Both the position numbers and the translations under genes were made by a program. Shown here one piece after another: positions 23,720 to 24,095 of a DNA stretch of 24,095 bases (position 1 is its first letter; each line of letters opens with the position of its first letter). The notes under the pieces were generated by a model. That model worked only from the letters and a program-made list of their open reading frames with translations. It made no database searches and had not been told where the DNA came from. The DNA is from Isoetes engelmannii (lineage: Eukaryota > Streptophyta > Lycopodiopsida > Isoetales > Isoetaceae). Location: the NCBI GenBank assembly GCA_011763485.2, contig JAANSK020236629.1, positions 1 through 24,095 on the forward strand. Direction: 5' to 3'.

Positions 23720-24095
23720 CCAAATTCGTGTATGAATGTCTAATAATCTGCGTAGGGGTGATTGAAAACGAAACCCGATCCCCCTCCTCGGGTATCAGAA
23801 TCAGGCAATTTTTAGTGCGTTGGAAAGCTCTTTCAGTGTGCTTTCCGTCAATCCCGGGGAGTGCAGTTAGAAAAAACCGTAGAAAACATGTGAGTGTACG
23901 GGAGGGGGCTTTTTTAGGGCCAAAACCGTACGTAAATATATGGGAGGGGTTTTTTTTTGCTTGAATTCCGTACACATATACAAGAAATATGGTAGGGGTA
24001 TATAAAAAAGGAGGGATATTTTTGTAGAAAAATTTCGTATAAGGCATAATTTCCCTCGACCTGATGCACGCACATGCCATATAGACTTTACATTA
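23720..24095. repeat. Right end with degenerate G-rich repeats (23894-24039)
   Basis: Four loose units of ~33-42 bp lie between 23894 and 24039. Each has a GGGAGGGG, GGTAGGGG or GGAGGG block, then a T-run or A/T-run, and most close on CCGTAC or TTTCGTA. Unit starts are near 23894, 23932, 23974 and 24007. The rest, 23720-23893 and 24040-24095, shows nothing that I can name. Confidence 0.55.

Noticed and set aside
23720-24080. Upstream extension of the minus Hsp70-like frame as a real N-terminus
   Set aside because: It crosses degenerate G-rich repeats, has biased composition and no conserved features.

Overview
The window looks like nuclear DNA of a land plant. It is AT-rich, its genes have many introns with GT..AG borders, and the three recognised genes are plant housekeeping or plastid genes: a diacylglycerol kinase, the plastid NADPH-thioredoxin reductase NTRC, and the exosome subunit RRP43. 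The wide spacing, old Ty3/Gypsy debris and long gene-poor stretches suit a moderately large, repeat-bearing plant genome. I cannot fix the clade from the sequence alone.

Layout. 24-1143 (+): last three exons of a diacylglycerol kinase whose start lies left of the window. 1144-4147: mostly unrecognised, with a foldback at 2720-2851 and one 151-codon ORF that I do not trust. 4148-5372 (+): a decayed coding segment with a coiled coil, of a family I do not recognise. 6205 to about 8930 (-): an old, broken Ty3/Gypsy element with gag-like and RT-like remains, a primer-binding site and a promoter-bearing LTR. A poly(A)-tailed, LINE-like piece is inserted in its RT region. 9462-13820 (+): complete NTRC in ten exons, with two CACGTG G-boxes upstream. 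13821-16036: intergenic. 16089-17033 (-): RRP43 in one uninterrupted reading frame, its C-terminus rewritten by an exact 71-bp repeat of 76-bp period. 17034-22200: gene-poor, with a CTATT microsatellite and small repeats. 22305-22560: an unusual array of about twelve CpG-rich, near-palindromic 16-mers every ~22 bp. 22837-22914: a short, strong hairpin. 23337-23719: two opposed fragments of an Hsp70-like ATPase start that meet in a quasi-palindrome. 23894-24039: degenerate G-rich repeats.

How the genes relate. The three genes are independent transcription units, as is usual in plants. DGK and NTRC point right. RRP43 points left, tail to tail with NTRC across about 2.3 kb. Nothing suggests shared regulation. 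NTRC supplies NADPH-driven reducing power in plastids, DGK makes phosphatidic acid for lipid signalling, and RRP43 is a ring subunit of the RNA exosome. The most interesting non-genic structures are the Hsp70-like quasi-palindrome, the palindromic minisatellite, the RRP43 tail duplication and the duplicated exon end inside NTRC.
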